This document shows, one piece after another, positions 30,332 through 40,045 of a DNA stretch of 64,000 bases (position 1 is its first letter; each line of letters opens with the position of its first letter). The translations under genes and the position numbers were made by a program. Below the pieces are notes generated by a model. That model was not told the origin of the DNA, did no database searches, and was given only the letters and a program-made list of their open reading frames with translations. The stretch lies in contig NZ_FNSF01000008.1 in the NCBI RefSeq assembly GCF_900105455.1, positions 1-64,000 on the forward strand, written 5' to 3'. Source of the stretch: Tenacibaculum sp. MAR_2009_124 (lineage in GTDB: Bacteria; Bacteroidota; Bacteroidia; Flavobacteriales; Flavobacteriaceae).

Positions 30332-30550
30332 TTAATTATTCTGATCAACATATGTTGCATACGCCTCACCTGCTACCTTTGACACTTCACCAATTCCATC
30401 ATTGAACTGATCCCATACTTTTTCAGCAAGCTTTGTTAAATCGGCATCTACTCCTTTTTCCTTCGGAATATGACTTTCGAGCTTATTAAATGCTTCTTCT
30501 ATTTTTGCATGTAACTCATCTTTTAAATTGTATAAATCATTTATTTTCAT
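30332..30550 (-). CDS. Small helical hypothetical protein (72 residues)
   Basis: Acidic, almost wholly helical by composition (LKDELHAKIEEAFNKLESHI, then LTKLAEKVWDQFNDGIGEV). No signal peptide or membrane segment. Not recognised. It has its own strong terminator, which suggests an abundant short transcript. Confidence 0.6.
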   Translation of the reverse strand: MKINDLYNLKDELHAKIEEAFNKLESHIPKEKGVDADLTKLAEKVWDQFNDGIGEVSKVAGEAYATYVDQNN

Positions 30551-30702
30551 AATAAAAAAATTATTGGTTAATTACCCACATATTATGACAATACATCTGA
30601 TTTCAAACTCCCTATAAATAGGTATTCTTTAAAAAATCCAAAAAACGAATCAGCTAGGAACAAGTCGTTTTCTTAAATTATTCCTGCATTTCACTCTTTT
30701 AA

Positions 30703-32811
30703 TTAACTCCTTTTCAAACTGATTTGTTTTTCTATTCCTAATCGCTTCATTTTAGCAAACAAGGTTTTGGCATTCATATTTAAAATAGCAGCCGCTCCCT
30801 TTACTCCGCTAACACGCCAGTTTGTATAATTCAATACCTCAACGATATAATCCTTCTGTACATCTTCAAAAGATTTAAAATCGGAAGTTAGAGAAATCCC
30901 TTTTTCTTTTGGTAGCCAGCTTCCGGGATTTAAAGTAGTTCCATTTTCAATAATAACCGCCCTTTCAATTAAGTTTTCCAACTCCCTAATATTCCCTGGA
31001 AAACTATAACTCATTAAAGCCTCAATGGTCCTTTTAGAGAGTCGTTTAAAAGCTTTTCCTGCCTTTGCCGTAAACTTTTCTAAAAAGTATTTTGCCAATA
31101 GAGGAACGTCCTCTTTCCTAGCTCTTAAAGGAATATTATGAATAGGGAATACATTTAACCTATAATATAAATCTTCTCTAAAACCTCCTTCTAAAATCAT
31201 CTCTTCTAAATTTCTATTGGTAGCCGCTATTATCCGAACATTTACCTTTATAGTTTTAGAACCGCCAAGCTCGTCAAACTCCCCTTCTTGCAAAACTCTC
31301 AAAAGCTTGGGTTGTAAATCTACAGGCATCTCCCCTATTTCATCCAAAAAAATAGTCCCTCCATCGGCCAACGAAAATTTCCCCACTTTATCAGTTATAG
31401 CTCCAGTAAACGCTCCTTTTTTATGCCCGAATAGTTCACTCTCAATTAATTCTTTAGGTAATGTTGCACAATTGATCTTAATCAAAGCTCTATCTTTTCG
31501 GAAACTATTATTATGAACAGCACTTGCCAGAAGTTCTTTTCCTGTACCAGACTCTCCTGTAATTAAAACAGTGGTATCTGTTGGAGCCACCTGATTCACT
31601 TGTTCTAAAACTTTTCTATAAGCATCACTTTTACAAATAATAGTATCGAAGTTAATTTTACTATTAATTTCTTCTTGCAGATACTCATTTTCTTCTTGAA
31701 AACGCTCTTTCAATGTTTTTATCTCTTCTAAAGCTTCATACAACTTTAAATCACGGAGTTTTCTCTCTGAAACATCACGTACAATCGCGCAATTAAAATC
31801 TTTATTATTATGCACTAAATGGTTAGCAGTTATATCAACAGGAAATTTCGTTCCGTCTTTTCTTACCAGTAACCATTCAAAACGTAAACTTCCTTTTTCG
31901 ATAATTTTCTCAAAATGTTCTTTCCACCATTCAGGAGATACGGCTGGATCTAAATCAAAAACAGAACTAGTTTCTAGCTTCGCACGAGAGTACCCCAAAG
32001 AATATATTGCAGACTCACTGAAATGAACTAGTTTCCCTTCTTTGTCATAGACATAAATAATATCCTCGGCGTTATTAATAACTTCTTTATACAGACTCAA
32101 TACATTTTCTCGCTCTTGCTGTTCGGTTACATCTTGATAAACACCATGGATTTTAAATACTTTCTTTCCTTTTATTATAGGATTTACAATAACTCTTATA
32201 AAACGTGATTGTTCCTCATCTGTTTCAAGAATGACATCAAAAGGCTTTCCTGTCTGAATAGCGTCTTTTAAATAGCTTTTTATTCTATCTGATTCTTTAA
32301 AGAAACCAATGACTTCTCCTGGTAATAAATCTTCCTTTTTATCCGTATTAAAAATTTTAAGTGCTCCTGAAGTCACTATAATACTTCCATCTTGAAGATT
32401 TAATTTCCACCCACCAATATTGGCAATATCTTGAGTGTTTTTTACTAAGCTTCTATAAAAACTAGAACTGGTAATTTCATTTACAATCGCACAAATAATA
32501 TTTTTTCTGTTATTTGAGAAAAACTGCACAAAAACTTCAGTTTCATAAAAACTTCCCTTCTTTGTTTTATGGGTCGCTCTAAAATTATGCTCTCCTTTTT
32601 CAACTAAAACCTGAAAATGCTTTTTCCAACTATCTTTAGTCGCGGTAGTATTTATATCAAAAATACTAAGCCCTGTAACTTCAGATTTGCTATAACCTAA
32701 ACGGTCGCAAAACTTCTTATTTACATATACAATTTTACCCTCTTCATCCATCCACATTACCTCGTATGGCAAATTCTCAACAAGCCATTCTCTTAATAAA
32801 GGTGATTCCAT
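30703..32811 (-). CDS. Sigma-54-dependent transcription activator with three PAS domains
   Basis: 702 residues. Three PAS sensor domains (about 1-115, 120-235 and 240-355), a short coiled-coil linker, then an AAA+ domain (about 395-625) with Walker A GESGTGKE, the sigma-54 contact loop GAFTGA, Walker B GGTIFLDEIGE and the arginine-finger region, and a Fis-type helix-turn-helix at the C-terminus (about 655-700, AAAILNMNAKTLFAKMKRLG). It uses ATP to open sigma-54 promoters in response to a cytosolic signal. It is divergent from the pirin gene, whose start is preceded by a GG-N10-GC promoter, so that gene is the probable target. Confidence 0.94.
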   Translation of the reverse strand: MESPLLREWLVENLPYEVMWMDEEGKIVYVNKKFCDRLGYSKSEVTGLSIFDINTTATKDSWKKHFQVLVEKGEHNFRATHKTKKGSFYETEVFVQFFSNNRKNIICAIVNEITSSSFYRSLVKNTQDIANIGGWKLNLQDGSIIVTSGALKIFNTDKKEDLLPGEVIGFFKESDRIKSYLKDAIQTGKPFDVILETDEEQSRFIRVIVNPIIKGKKVFKIHGVYQDVTEQQERENVLSLYKEVINNAEDIIYVYDKEGKLVHFSESAIYSLGYSRAKLETSSVFDLDPAVSPEWWKEHFEKIIEKGSLRFEWLLVRKDGTKFPVDITANHLVHNNKDFNCAIVRDVSERKLRDLKLYEALEEIKTLKERFQEENEYLQEEINSKINFDTIICKSDAYRKVLEQVNQVAPTDTTVLITGESGTGKELLASAVHNNSFRKDRALIKINCATLPKELIESELFGHKKGAFTGAITDKVGKFSLADGGTIFLDEIGEMPVDLQPKLLRVLQEGEFDELGGSKTIKVNVRIIAATNRNLEEMILEGGFREDLYYRLNVFPIHNIPLRARKEDVPLLAKYFLEKFTAKAGKAFKRLSKRTIEALMSYSFPGNIRELENLIERAVIIENGTTLNPGSWLPKEKGISLTSDFKSFEDVQKDYIVEVLNYTNWRVSGVKGAAAILNMNAKTLFAKMKRLGIEKQISLKRS

Positions 32812-32945
32812 TCTACTATTTTAATTAAATTTCATATTTGAAAAATACCCTAATATTTTCTCAAATAAAAGAAAAAGATGATTTTAAGGAAAAAATAAAG
32901 CACACAACAAACAGCAAACGACTGACCAACAGTAAAATACATTAA

Positions 32946-32961
32946 CGGCATAGTATTCGCC
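32946..32961 (+). promoter_or_regulatory. Candidate sigma-54 (-24/-12) promoter of the pirin gene
   Basis: CGGCATAGTATTCGCC shows GG and GC with exactly 10 bases between, the sigma-54 spacing, and partly matches TGGCAC-N5-TTGC. It ends 24 bases before the pirin ATG. The divergent gene encodes a sigma-54 activator. Confidence 0.55.
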
Positions 32962-32985
32962 TACATAACAACAAACAAAACAATT

Positions 32986-33855
32986 ATGAAACGAAAAGAG
33001 TTTATTAAGAAAACCATTGTTGGAGGCGCATTTTCTCTTTTAGGTGTAGGAACGATGGCAAACAATAAAGAAAAAAACAATTCTCAGAAGAATACACCTA
33101 TAGGATTTAATCATTTACCTAATAAAGAATATAAAACCATGAATACAGTGCTTCACAAGGCAGTAACAAGAGGTCAAGCAAATCACGGATGGCTACAATC
33201 TAAACACACATTCAGTTTCGCAAACTACCACAACCCTGAGAGAATGCACTTCGGAACCTTGCGGGTTTTAAATGATGATATTGTTGCTCCAAGCATGGGA
33301 TTTGGCACCCATCCACATAGAGACATGGAGATTATCTCAATACCTCTAGAAGGCGACTTAGAACATAAGGACAGTATGGGAAATACTGCTGTAATAAAAT
33401 CAGGTGACATTCAAGTATTGAGTGCGGGATCGGGAATTACTCATTCAGAATATAACAAGAATAGTAACTCCGAAGTAAAGTTCTTACAAATTTGGGTTCT
33501 CCCTAATAAGAAAGGAGTTACTCCCAGATATGATCAGATTACATTAAATACTATAGATAGAGAAAACAAATTACAACAAATTCTTTCTCCTACTCCAGAA
33601 GACGCTGGTGTATGGATTCATCAGAATGCATGGTTTCATATTACCAATTTAGAGCAAGGAAACACTGTAAATTATGCATTGAAAAATCCAGATAAAAATG
33701 GTGTTTATGCCTTTATCTTGAAAGGCGATGCTACTATTAACCATCAAAACTTAAATAAAAGAGACGGCTTCGGTGTATGGGGTGTTGATAGCTTAGACAT
33801 TCATGCTGACAGTAGCACTGAAATACTACTAATGGAAGTCCCTATGACTCTTTAA
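32986..33855 (+). CDS. Pirin-family cupin protein with an N-terminal export-type extension
   Basis: 289 residues. A pirin bicupin begins near residue 51 (MNTVLHKAVTRGQANHGWLQ) with the metal-binding motif GFGTHPHRDMEIIS and GSGITHSEYN, close to YhhW-like quercetin dioxygenases. In front lies a 30-residue lysine/arginine and hydrophobic segment (MKRKEFIKKTIVGGAFSLLG) that resembles a Tat or anchor signal without a full twin-arginine motif; the start at 32986 is supported by the promoter just upstream. Substrate is unknown. It is followed by the YceI gene 35 bases downstream. Confidence 0.85.
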   Translation: MKRKEFIKKTIVGGAFSLLGVGTMANNKEKNNSQKNTPIGFNHLPNKEYKTMNTVLHKAVTRGQANHGWLQSKHTFSFANYHNPERMHFGTLRVLNDDIVAPSMGFGTHPHRDMEIISIPLEGDLEHKDSMGNTAVIKSGDIQVLSAGSGITHSEYNKNSNSEVKFLQIWVLPNKKGVTPRYDQITLNTIDRENKLQQILSPTPEDAGVWIHQNAWFHITNLEQGNTVNYALKNPDKNGVYAFILKGDATINHQNLNKRDGFGVWGVDSLDIHADSSTEILLMEVPMTL

Positions 33856-33890
33856 TCATAAATAATACTACTATAAACAACAATTTAATT

Positions 33891-34418
33891 ATGGAAACAG
33901 CAGTAAAAACAATTTGGAATATTGACACTACTCATTCAGAAATCGGCTTTAAAGTAAGGCACATGATGATTTCAACGGTTACAGGACATTTTGAGGATTT
34001 TAATGCCTCTGTAGAAACAGAAAATGAAAACTTTATTGACGCAAATTTCAGCTTTACGGCAAAAACGGATTCAATAAACACTAAAAACAGTGATCGCGAT
34101 GGGCATTTAAAGTCGGACGATTTTTTCAATAGCCAGACTTACCCTGATTTAACCTTTGTATCTAAATCTTTTGATGGCAACTCTTTAACTGGAAATTTAA
34201 CTATCCGAGATATAACGAAAGAAGTTACGTTAAATGTAGACTTTAATGGGGTGGCAATGGACCCGCACGGACAAACAAAATCTGGATTTGAAGTAACGGG
34301 TATAATTAATAGAAAAGACTTCAATTTAAACTGGAGTGCGGTAACGGAAGCGGGTAATATCGTTGTTAGCGATACAATTAAATTAGCGATTGCTCTTCAA
34401 TTTATTAAACAAGAATAA
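33891..34418 (+). CDS. YceI-family lipid-binding protein
   Basis: 175 residues with the YceI lipocalin-like fold: WNIDTTHSEIGFKVRHMMIS at the start, then DGHLKSDDFFNSQTYPDLTF in the middle, the usual family signature, and INRKDFNLNW near the end. The family binds polyisoprenoids or amphiphiles. No signal peptide is seen, so it is probably cytosolic. It follows the pirin gene and is likely in the same sigma-54 unit. Confidence 0.92.
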   Translation: METAVKTIWNIDTTHSEIGFKVRHMMISTVTGHFEDFNASVETENENFIDANFSFTAKTDSINTKNSDRDGHLKSDDFFNSQTYPDLTFVSKSFDGNSLTGNLTIRDITKEVTLNVDFNGVAMDPHGQTKSGFEVTGIINRKDFNLNWSAVTEAGNIVVSDTIKLAIALQFIKQE

Positions 34419-34554
34419 AATATTCAGAATAAGGATAATTTGTAAAAATACTGAAACACATACCTATCATATATGAACATCCAATTGAAGTTCTAACCAT
34501 TTGATGTAAAATAGGTTTATTTTTATATACATCGTTTTTACGTCATTATTCAAA

Positions 34555-34591
34555 AAACGAGAAACTTTATAAAGTTTCTCGTTTTTTTTTT
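34555..34591. terminator. Strong hairpin terminator downstream of the YceI gene
   Basis: Stem AAACGAGAAACTTT with AAAGTTTCTCGTTT followed by ten Ts; the A-run on the other side means it could act in both directions. It is 137 bases past the YceI stop. Confidence 0.75.
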
Positions 34592-34694
34592 GGGAAAAAA
34601 AGCATCCAAAATTAAAAATCACGATTGTCCATTTTAAACAAACACCAATCCACAGCAAACGCACTACACTACAATTTCAGCGAGCAATCGTATA

Positions 34695-34813
34695 TATATT
34701 TGCAGTGTAATTAAGAGATATTCCCCTTAAATTAAATAGCTACTACTAAGCTATCAAAACAACAAGATTTTCATCCCCTTGAAAGTTCCCCCCACGTTTT
34801 GGTAGCTTTTTTA
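34695..34813 (+). ncRNA. Candidate small RNA D (paralogue of E)
   Basis: -7 box TATATTTG at 34695-34702. The predicted RNA has the motif TTCCCCTTAAATTA (34721-34734) and ends in AGCTATCAAAAC (34749-34760) pairing with GTTTTGGTAGCT (34796-34807) before a T-run. The same layout recurs 510 bases downstream. There is no reading frame. The 14-base CCCC motif is the exact complement of part of small RNA C. Confidence 0.6.
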
Positions 34814-35208
34814 TTTCAAAAAATTTAACTAGCCTTTTCAATTCACACCACCCCAACGTTTACTGGAGCATTCGTTCTGTATAGAAATGTACATACTATC
34901 TTTCTATAATGTTCGTTTATTAAAAAGTAGATTTTATTATTGACCTAGAGATACGTGTTATTTCTAATTTGAAAAACATTAAATCTTCAAGTAACACCGC
35001 TTCACTTAAATTCTATTCCCTGAATTTTAAACACCTTGTTTTTGTTGTGGTAACCAATAACTGAAAATTCTTTAAAAAATAGTTTATCTCATTTTTCATC
35101 TCATTTTAGCCCTAAATTGTCTAAAATAAGACATCATATGTCTAATTTCAAATACAACATATCTCACTGCAAAAACACTACATTACCTATACAACTGAAA
35201 AAAACCGA

Positions 35209-35325
35209 TACATTTGTAGTGTAATTGAACATTATTTCCCCTTAATAATTAATCAATTGTAAGCTATCAAAACGATTTTCCCTCATTAAATTTCCCTATG
35301 TTTTTGATAGCTTTCCTTTTTTTAT
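35209..35325 (+). ncRNA. Candidate small RNA E (paralogue of D)
   Basis: -7 box TACATTTG at 35209-35216, followed by GTGTAATT and ATTTCCCCTTAA as in RNA D. The 3' end pairs AAGCTATCAAAAC (35261-35273) with GTTTTTGATAGCTT (35300-35313) and continues into Ts. The spacing of box, CCCC motif and terminator matches RNA D closely while the loops differ, which is the pattern of conserved RNA genes. Confidence 0.6.
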
Positions 35326-35503
35326 AAAGCATTATTCTTTTCAACTATTTTCAAGAAAACACTCCTTATACTTTATTATAAATACATAGACTGTATTGTT
35401 TTTACTTTCAATTTGAAAAAAGGAATTAATACCACAACATGCTATTTTAAAGAACAAAAAGGGTGTCATATATTCATATCTAAAAAACATCAAGTTTTAC
35501 CGC

Positions 35504-35541
35504 ATAAAAAAACCTTCTAACGAATACTCATTAGAAGGTTT
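35504..35541 (-). terminator. Terminator of the methionine operon
   Basis: Stem AAACCTTCTAA/TTAGAAGGTTT, with seven Ts on the minus strand after it, downstream of metF. Confidence 0.85.
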
Positions 35542-35616
35542 CCAATATATTTATACTAGAAATAAACTTTATAATCTTAGTTTATCGAAACTAAATTCTC
35601 TATTACTATTTTCAGG

Positions 35617-36573
35617 TTAAAACAACTCTTTAGCTATAGCTTTTATATTACTTGATTTACCCATTGAATAATAATGTAATACAGGAACACCACCTTCAAC
35701 AAGTTCTTTGCTTTGTTGGATAGCCCATTCTATTCCTACCTGCCTTACTTCTTTATTATTCTTACAGCCCTCAACAGCCTCTACCAATTCCTCTGGTAAA
35801 TCTAATCTAAAAATCTGTGGTAATATTTGTAAATGTCTTTGAACTGCTAATGGTTTAATTCCCGGTATAATTGGTACATCAATTCCAATCTCTCTAGCTT
35901 TTTTCACAAATTCAAAATATCTTTTATTGTCAAAAAACATTTGCGTTACAACGTAGTCAGCTCCAGCATCTACTTTTTCTTTTAAGCGTTTCAAATCTGT
36001 TGCTAAGCTCGGCGATTCAAAATGTTTTTCAGGATATCCTGCTACACCAATACAAAAATTTGCTTTATATGGTGTTTCAATAATTTCGTGTAGATACTTT
36101 CCTTTGTTTAAGTCACTAATCTGCTTTACCAAATCAGATGCATAATTATTTCCTCCATCAGAAGCCTTGAAATACTGTTGATCTTTTCGTGCATCTCCAC
36201 GAAGTGCCATAACATTATCAAGTCCTAAATAATGACAATCAACTAATACATATTCCGTTTCTTCTTTGGTAAATCCGCCACATAATACATGTGGTATTGC
36301 ATCAACATTATACTTATACTTTAGCGAAGCGCATATACCAACAGTCCCTGGACGCATTCGAGTTACCTTCTTCTCTAACAACCCTTTTTCTTTTGGAAGG
36401 TATATATACTCTTCTCTAGAAGTTGTTACATCAATAAATGGAGGATTAAACTCCATTAATGGATCAATATTGTTATAAAGCTCCTGGATATTCTGTCCTT
36501 TTTGCGGAGGAACTATCTCAAATGAAAATAAGGTTTTCCCTTTTGCGTTTTTTAAGTGTTCTGTTACCTTCAT
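35617..36573 (-). CDS. metF: Methylenetetrahydrofolate reductase
   Basis: 318 residues. It reduces 5,10-methylene-THF to 5-methyl-THF with FAD and NAD(P)H, supplying the methyl group used by MetH. Family marks: FSFEIVPPQKGQNIQELYNN at the start, DVTTSR, NVMALRGDARK (about 118-128), ADYVVTQMFFDNKRYFEFVK (about 208-227) and PIIPGIKPL. It is the last gene of the operon behind the SAM riboswitch. Confidence 0.95.
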   Translation of the reverse strand: MKVTEHLKNAKGKTLFSFEIVPPQKGQNIQELYNNIDPLMEFNPPFIDVTTSREEYIYLPKEKGLLEKKVTRMRPGTVGICASLKYKYNVDAIPHVLCGGFTKEETEYVLVDCHYLGLDNVMALRGDARKDQQYFKASDGGNNYASDLVKQISDLNKGKYLHEIIETPYKANFCIGVAGYPEKHFESPSLATDLKRLKEKVDAGADYVVTQMFFDNKRYFEFVKKAREIGIDVPIIPGIKPLAVQRHLQILPQIFRLDLPEELVEAVEGCKNNKEVRQVGIEWAIQQSKELVEGGVPVLHYYSMGKSSNIKAIAKELF

Positions 36574-36593
36574 AAGTCTCTCTATATAAAGAG

Positions 36594-36842
36594 TTATTCT
36601 TTTAGTAGTTTGTTTTTAATTGTTTCAAAGTCTTCTTGATACTCCCAATAAATCCATCTTCCTTCAGCATAATCCGTTAAAATAAACTTTTCACTTACGG
36701 ATTTTATTCTTGATTTTGCAACGAGTTTTTTCGAAAATCCTTCTACATGAACACTTTCAATAATTTCTTTATTATCTTTATCGTATCCATGAACTATATT
36801 ATGACTTCCTAATGTCAGTTCAATAAATTCATTTTTCTCCAT
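36594..36842 (-). CDS. Small hypothetical protein between metH and metF (82 residues)
   Basis: No signal peptide; short beta-rich protein (FIELTLGSHNIVHGYDKDNK, then RIKSVSEKFILTDYAEGRWI). Not recognised. It lies 4 bases after metH and 20 before metF, so it is certainly co-transcribed with the methionine genes, but no function follows from the sequence. Confidence 0.65.
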   Translation of the reverse strand: MEKNEFIELTLGSHNIVHGYDKDNKEIIESVHVEGFSKKLVAKSRIKSVSEKFILTDYAEGRWIYWEYQEDFETIKNKLLKE

Positions 36843-36846
36843 AATC

Positions 36847-39525
36847 TTAATTATCTGCTATCGTTGGATGTAACCATTTCCTTGCCTTTTCTAAAGAAAT
36901 CCCTTTACGAGAAGCAAAATCTCTCACTTGATCATCGGTAATTTTACCCAAACCAAAATACATTGCTTCTTCATTTGCAAAATAATATCCTGATACGGCA
37001 GCAGCAGGCCACATAGCCAAACTTTCGGTCAACGTAACTCCTATATTCTCTTCAACCTGTAACAGATCCCAAATAGTTTCTTTTTCTAAATGATCTGGAC
37101 AAGCAGGATATCCAGGTGCTGGACGAATCCCTTTATAACCTTCTTTAATTAACTCGGCATTGGTTAAATTTTCGTTTGAAGCATAGCCCCAATGAATTGT
37201 TCTAACACGATGATGCAGGTATTCAGCAAAAGCTTCCGCAAAACGATCTGCGATTGCTTGTGCCATAATTGCATTATAATCATCATGATTATCTTTATAA
37301 ACTTTCGCCAATTCGTCTGCACCAAATATAGCTGTACAAAAAGCCCCCATATAATCTTGTTTTCCAGATTCTTTAGGCGCTATAAAATCAGCTAGTGCAA
37401 AACTTGGCTTTCCTTCTCGTTTCTTTAATTGTTGACGTAAGGTTCTAAATATCCCTACCTCATTTCCTTTCTTTTTAATAGAAATATCATCATCATTAAT
37501 TGTATTTGCTTCAAATACACCAAAAACTGCTTTCGCCTTTAAGGATTGTTTTTGAATAATTTCTTGCAACATTTTTTGTGCATCTTCATACAAACTAGTT
37601 GCTTGTTCACCAACTACCTTGTCTTCTAAAATATTTGGATACTTTCCATGTAAATCCCAAGAACGGAAAAACGGACTCCAATCAAAAAATGGTAGTAAAT
37701 CTTTTAAGCTTATTTGTTCTAATTTTTGAACCCCTAGTTCTTTTGGCTTTGGAATATTAATTGACTCCCAATCTATTTTAAATTTACGCTTACGTGCTTC
37801 TTCAATAGGAATATAATGCTTCTCTTTTCCTCTTTTTAAGAACTTATCTCTAAACTGTTCATAATCATTTTTAAGCTTTGCTACGTATTCGTTTCTCGTG
37901 TTTTGGTTTAATAAATCTCCAACAACGGTAACAGCTCTAGAAGCGTCATTTACGTGAACTACCGCGTTTTTATACTGTGTATCTATTTTAACCGCTGTAT
38001 GTGCTTTTGAAGTTGTTGCACCTCCAATTAATAGAGGAATTTCAAAATTTTGACGTTCCATTTCCTTCGCTAAATACACCATTTCGTCTAAAGACGGAGT
38101 GATTAATCCACTTAAGCCTATGGCATCAACATTTTCTTTTTTAGCCGTTTCAATAATTTTTTCAGGCGGTACCATTACCCCTAAATCTACTATTTCATAA
38201 TTGTTACATCCTAAAACAACACTTACTATGTTTTTACCTATATCGTGAACATCACCTTTAACGGTAGCCATTAATATTTTTCCTAAAGCTTGCTGTTCTT
38301 CACCTTTTTCAGCTTCAATAAACGGATTTAAATAGGCCACAGCCTTTTTCATTACCCGTGCCGACTTCACCACTTGTGGTAAAAACATTTTTCCTTCTCC
38401 AAAAAGATCACCGACAACATTCATTCCAGACATTAAATGTCCTTCAATCACTTCAATTGGCTTATCAACACTTAAACGTGCTTCTTCAGCATCTTCCACA
38501 ATAAAAGTGTCAATACCCTTTACCAATGCATGTGTTATTCGATCTTGTAGCGGTTTATTTCGCCATTCTAAAGCCTTGCCATCATCTTCCTTTTTCTTTC
38601 CTTTTACTGTTTCAGCAAAATCAAGCAAACGTTCTGTAGCATCTTCTCTTCTATCGAGAATAACATCTTCTATATGTGCTAATAAATCTTTAGGAATATC
38701 ATCATACACCTCAAGCATAGAAGGGTTTACAATTCCCATATTCATTCCTGCTTTAATCGCATAATATAGAAATACAGAATGCATTGCTTCTCGCACAGTG
38801 TTGTTTCCTCTAAAAGAAAAAGAAACATTACTTACCCCGCCACTTACACTTGCATGAGGTAGATTTTCACGCACCCAGCGTGTTGCTTCAATAAAATCGA
38901 TAGCATTTTTTCTATGCTCATCCATTCCTGTAGCCACAGGGAAAATATTTAAGTCGAAAATAATATCTTCTGGTGCGAAGTTTACTTCGTCAACCAAAAC
39001 TCGATACGATCTTTCAGCTATTTCAATTCTTCGTTCATAGGTATCCGCTTGTCCAACCTCATCAAATGCCATTACAATAACTGCGGCTCCATATCTTTTT
39101 ATTTGCGTTGCTTCCCAAATAAACTTTTCTTTTCCTTCTTTTAAAGAAATAGAATTCACTACCGATTTACCCTGAACTACTTGTAATCCCGCTTCAATGA
39201 TTTCCCATTTGGAACTATCAATCATAATAGGCACCCTTGAAATATCAGGTTCCGAAGCAATTAGGTTTAAAAAACGAACCATAGCTTGTTTACCATCAAT
39301 CAAACCATCGTCCATATTTATGTCAATAATTTGAGCGCCTCCATCTACTTGATGCCTTGCTATTGCCAATGCCTCATCAAACTTCTCTTCCTTTACAAGC
39401 CTGAGAAACTTACGAGAACCAGCAACATTAGTTCTTTCTCCAACATTAATAAAATTGCTTTCAGGAGTTATTATTAAAGGTTCTAATCCTGATAAACGCA
39501 TGTATTTACTTTCTGCTTTACTCAT
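36847..39525 (-). CDS. metH: Methionine synthase, folate/B12/activation part
   Basis: 892 residues, the C-terminal three quarters of cobalamin-dependent methionine synthase as a separate protein. Pterin-binding domain (about 20-290, FINVGERTNVAGSRKFLRLV), B12 cap and B12 domain with the ligand motif VKGDVHDIGKNIVSVV and the SGLITPSLDEM loop (about 320-560), and the SAM-binding activation domain (about 575-890, DYMGAFCTAIFGADELAKVY and GIRPAPGYPACPDH). It receives the methyl group from 5-methyl-THF and gives it to homocysteine held by the partner protein at 40029-41039. Confidence 0.95.
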   Translation of the reverse strand: MSKAESKYMRLSGLEPLIITPESNFINVGERTNVAGSRKFLRLVKEEKFDEALAIARHQVDGGAQIIDINMDDGLIDGKQAMVRFLNLIASEPDISRVPIMIDSSKWEIIEAGLQVVQGKSVVNSISLKEGKEKFIWEATQIKRYGAAVIVMAFDEVGQADTYERRIEIAERSYRVLVDEVNFAPEDIIFDLNIFPVATGMDEHRKNAIDFIEATRWVRENLPHASVSGGVSNVSFSFRGNNTVREAMHSVFLYYAIKAGMNMGIVNPSMLEVYDDIPKDLLAHIEDVILDRREDATERLLDFAETVKGKKKEDDGKALEWRNKPLQDRITHALVKGIDTFIVEDAEEARLSVDKPIEVIEGHLMSGMNVVGDLFGEGKMFLPQVVKSARVMKKAVAYLNPFIEAEKGEEQQALGKILMATVKGDVHDIGKNIVSVVLGCNNYEIVDLGVMVPPEKIIETAKKENVDAIGLSGLITPSLDEMVYLAKEMERQNFEIPLLIGGATTSKAHTAVKIDTQYKNAVVHVNDASRAVTVVGDLLNQNTRNEYVAKLKNDYEQFRDKFLKRGKEKHYIPIEEARKRKFKIDWESINIPKPKELGVQKLEQISLKDLLPFFDWSPFFRSWDLHGKYPNILEDKVVGEQATSLYEDAQKMLQEIIQKQSLKAKAVFGVFEANTINDDDISIKKKGNEVGIFRTLRQQLKKREGKPSFALADFIAPKESGKQDYMGAFCTAIFGADELAKVYKDNHDDYNAIMAQAIADRFAEAFAEYLHHRVRTIHWGYASNENLTNAELIKEGYKGIRPAPGYPACPDHLEKETIWDLLQVEENIGVTLTESLAMWPAAAVSGYYFANEEAMYFGLGKITDDQVRDFASRKGISLEKARKWLHPTIADN

Positions 39526-39540
39526 TATGAAACGGTATAA

Positions 39541-39570
39541 TACTGTTGTTAACCGAAGCTAACAACAGTA
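39541..39570 (-). other. Intra-operon hairpin
   Basis: Perfect 11-bp stem TACTGTTGTTA/TAACAACAGTA between the lipoprotein gene and the second metH gene, with no T-run. Possibly a processing or attenuation site that sets the ratio of the two metH proteins. Confidence 0.5.
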
Positions 39571-39574
39571 CAAT

Positions 39575-40045
39575 TTATTTTATTCTAATATATTTTTCAA
39601 TGATATCTCTATTGATACCAGCATCTTTCACCTCTTCTTTTCCAAATTGGATTAAGGTATCGCCAACTACTTTTACTTTAAAAGGGAATTCGTGATTTCT
39701 AATAGATTCCATTCCGATGTACTCAAGTTTTTCAACATAAGCATCTCCTTTTAAGGTATAGCTTCCTCCCCCACCATAAAACCCTTCAGAACTTTCTTTG
39801 TTCTGATTAAAAAAGGCAAAGTGACTTTTGTTTATGATTTTTACGAAATCAGTTTTAGACAAGTCTTTTACTTGAACAGAATCTTTCTCTTTAATTTCTC
39901 CATAAACTAACTTCCAAGATCCTTCAATTTTTAACGTTTTTTCGTCTTGAGTTTTCGCTTTAGTAGTTACGACTGTTTCGGTATTGCCTTTTTGGCAAGA
40001 CATTGCTAGAAGTATAATGCATACTCCACTAATCATTTTTTTCAT
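39575..40045 (-). CDS. Lipoprotein encoded between the two metH genes
   Basis: 156 residues from MKKMISGVCIILLAMSCQKG; a longer frame from 40120 runs into the upstream metH gene and is disfavoured. The lipobox ends at Cys-17. The mature part (IEGSWKLVYGEIKEKDSVQV, then SYTLKGDAYVEKLEYIGMES) looks lipocalin-like. Its start overlaps the end of the upstream metH gene by 17 bases. No link to methionine metabolism is evident; an exported protein in this operon is unexpected. Confidence 0.75.
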   Translation of the reverse strand: MKKMISGVCIILLAMSCQKGNTETVVTTKAKTQDEKTLKIEGSWKLVYGEIKEKDSVQVKDLSKTDFVKIINKSHFAFFNQNKESSEGFYGGGGSYTLKGDAYVEKLEYIGMESIRNHEFPFKVKVVGDTLIQFGKEEVKDAGINRDIIEKYIRIK

